Positions 63,050-64,000 of a DNA stretch of 64,000 nt are shown piece after piece; the stretch's first letter is position 1, and each line of letters opens with the position of its first letter. Both the position numbers and the translations under genes were made by a program. The DNA is from CAVORB01 sp963736235. Lineage in GTDB: Bacteria > Pseudomonadota > Gammaproteobacteria > Chromatiales > Chromatiaceae. The stretch spans positions 372,001-436,000 of the forward strand of contig CAVTOR010000005.1 in NCBI GenBank assembly GCA_963736235.1. Direction: 5' to 3'. The notes beneath the pieces are model-generated. The model saw only the letters and a list, made by a program, of their open reading frames with translations, was not told where the DNA came from and ran no database searches.

Positions 63050-64000
63050 TAGCAGCCTGTCGGACTTTCCCGCTGCTGAGAAGCGAAGCTTCCCGGTAGA
63101 ATTAGGCGCAGCCATCTTGGGGGTCTGAACCGATGAGCCACTTCCGTCCAATCGACCGCGACATTGACTTCCTGTTGCCGCCCTCGGTGCAGGACTGGCT
63201 GCCGGAGGGACACCTGGCGCGCTATGTGGTCGAGGTGGTCGAAGGGCTCGACTTGCGGGAGTTGGAGCAAGCCTATGCCGGTCGGGGCAGCGCCCCCTAC
63301 CACCCGGCGACGTTGCTGTCGCTGCTGATCTACGGCTACGCCACCGGCTGCTTCTCCAGCCGCAAGATCGAGCGGGCAACCTACGATTCACTGGCGTTTC
63401 GCTACATCGCCTGCAATCGCCATCCTGACCACGACACCCTGTCGAGTTTCCGGCGGCGTTTCCGCAAGGAGTTCGAGGCGGTCTTCGTCGAGGTGCTGGA
63501 AGTGGCGCGCGAGAACCAGCTCAGCCGCTTCGGCACGGTGAGTCTCGACGGCACCAAGATCCACGCCAACGCCAGCCGCCACAGTGCCCTCTCCTATGGG
63601 CACGCCGAGGCGATCGAAGCCCAGCTCAAGGCCGAGGTCCAAGAGCTGCTGGCGCTGGCCGAGGAGGCCGACGGCGCGAACGTGCCCGACGGCATGAGCC
63701 TGCCCGCGGAGCTCGAGCGCCGTGAGGACCGCCTGGCCGCCATCGCCGCGGCCAAGGCCAAGATCGAGGCAAGGGCCGCCGAGCGGTATGCGCGCGAGCA
63801 GGCCGACTACGAAACCAAGCTAGCCGCCCGCGCGGCCAAGGCCGCCGCCACGGGCAGAAAGCCCGGCGGCAAACCACCCCAGCCACCAACACCCGGCCCA
63901 CGTGCCGATGAGCAGATCAACCTCACCGATGAGGAGTCGCGCATCATGCCGGTTGCCGGGGGCGGCTTCGAGCAGTGCTACAACGCCCAGGCCATCGTCG
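63050..64000 (+). mobile_element. IS1182-like insertion sequence (right end outside window)
   Basis: The left boundary is probably near 63050, where TAGCAGCCTGTCGGACTT resembles IS1182-group terminal repeats. The transposase starts 83 bases inside. The right end is not in the window, so terminal repeats and target duplication cannot be checked. Confidence 0.7.
63133..64000 (+). CDS. IS1182-family transposase, N-terminal part
   Basis: The frame from ATG 63133 runs off the window end (289 codons seen). It begins with the DUF772-type domain (FLLPPSVQDWLPEGHLARY, YHPATLLSLLIYGYATG, ACNRHPDHDTLSSFRRRF) and continues with SLDGTKIHANAS, carrying the first catalytic Asp of the DDE domain, and a charged Ala/Lys-rich linker. 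No frame break is seen in this part. Confidence 0.92.
   Translation, partial: MSHFRPIDRDIDFLLPPSVQDWLPEGHLARYVVEVVEGLDLRELEQAYAGRGSAPYHPATLLSLLIYGYATGCFSSRKIERATYDSLAFRYIACNRHPDHDTLSSFRRRFRKEFEAVFVEVLEVARENQLSRFGTVSLDGTKIHANASRHSALSYGHAEAIEAQLKAEVQELLALAEEADGANVPDGMSLPAELERREDRLAAIAAAKAKIEARAAERYAREQADYETKLAARAAKAAATGRKPGGKPPQPPTPGPRADEQINLTDEESRIMPVAGGGFEQCYNAQAIV

Overview
The window looks like the chromosome of a GC-rich gammaproteobacterial sulfur oxidiser, close to Chromatiales/Ectothiorhodospiraceae. The basis is family recognition: a Sox gene set (soxB, soxX, soxA and a soxK-soxL type gene), the gammaproteobacterial order rimP-nusA-infB-rbfA-truB-rpsO-pnp, and recJ, darP/yjgA and sdhE homologues. 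No database search was possible, so the taxonomic call is inference.

Layout. 1-700: tail of a multiheme cytochrome c and its terminator. 725-2125 (-): a sigma-54 activator with a Cys-rich PAS domain and a strong palindrome upstream. 2626-11546: metal and envelope genes, namely a multicopper oxidase, two tandem FKBP isomerases and a CusB/CusA-type efflux pair. 11563-18390: an exported protein, an encapsulated-ferritin-like protein, a pncA-pncB pair, an archaeal-type RNA ligase, a glutamine-amidotransferase-like protein and the PIN-like RNA ligase partner. 18461-18848: a candidate structured RNA and tRNA-Leu(TAG). 18942-26538: the sox region, with a TtrS/TtrR-like two-component system lying between soxXA-KL and soxB. 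26566-32952: repeats, rlmB, a divergent HDAC-like deacylase and PatZ-like acetyltransferase, an amidohydrolase and an HPt protein. 33223-41801: cysM, rlmD, a CYTH protein, a peptide ABC importer without ATPases, an L,D-transpeptidase, nagZ and hpt. 42028-45722: a hemerythrin-like protein, an MTA/MTI phosphorylase, an acidic anchored protein and a striking Met/Gly repeat protein. 45908-56080: a SprT-like protease and the rimP-to-pnp translation/RNA-decay operon. 56296-62989: a VWA protein, a J-domain membrane protein, a SRPBCC protein, BatD, recJ, yjgA and sdhE. 63050-64000: an IS1182-like element running off the end.

Many genes carry single-base frame breaks, mostly one extra base. They occur in infB and rimP as well as in soxB, cusA and the multicopper oxidase. 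An intact infB is essential, so I read most breaks as sequence or assembly errors and annotate whole gene spans across them. The multicopper oxidase and cusA are broken most often, roughly every 100-300 bases.

Functional themes are thiosulfate oxidation with its own putative tetrathionate/thiosulfate sensor, periplasmic copper handling, RNA repair next to NAD salvage, a lysine acetylation writer/eraser pair, murein recycling, and methylthio-purine salvage.
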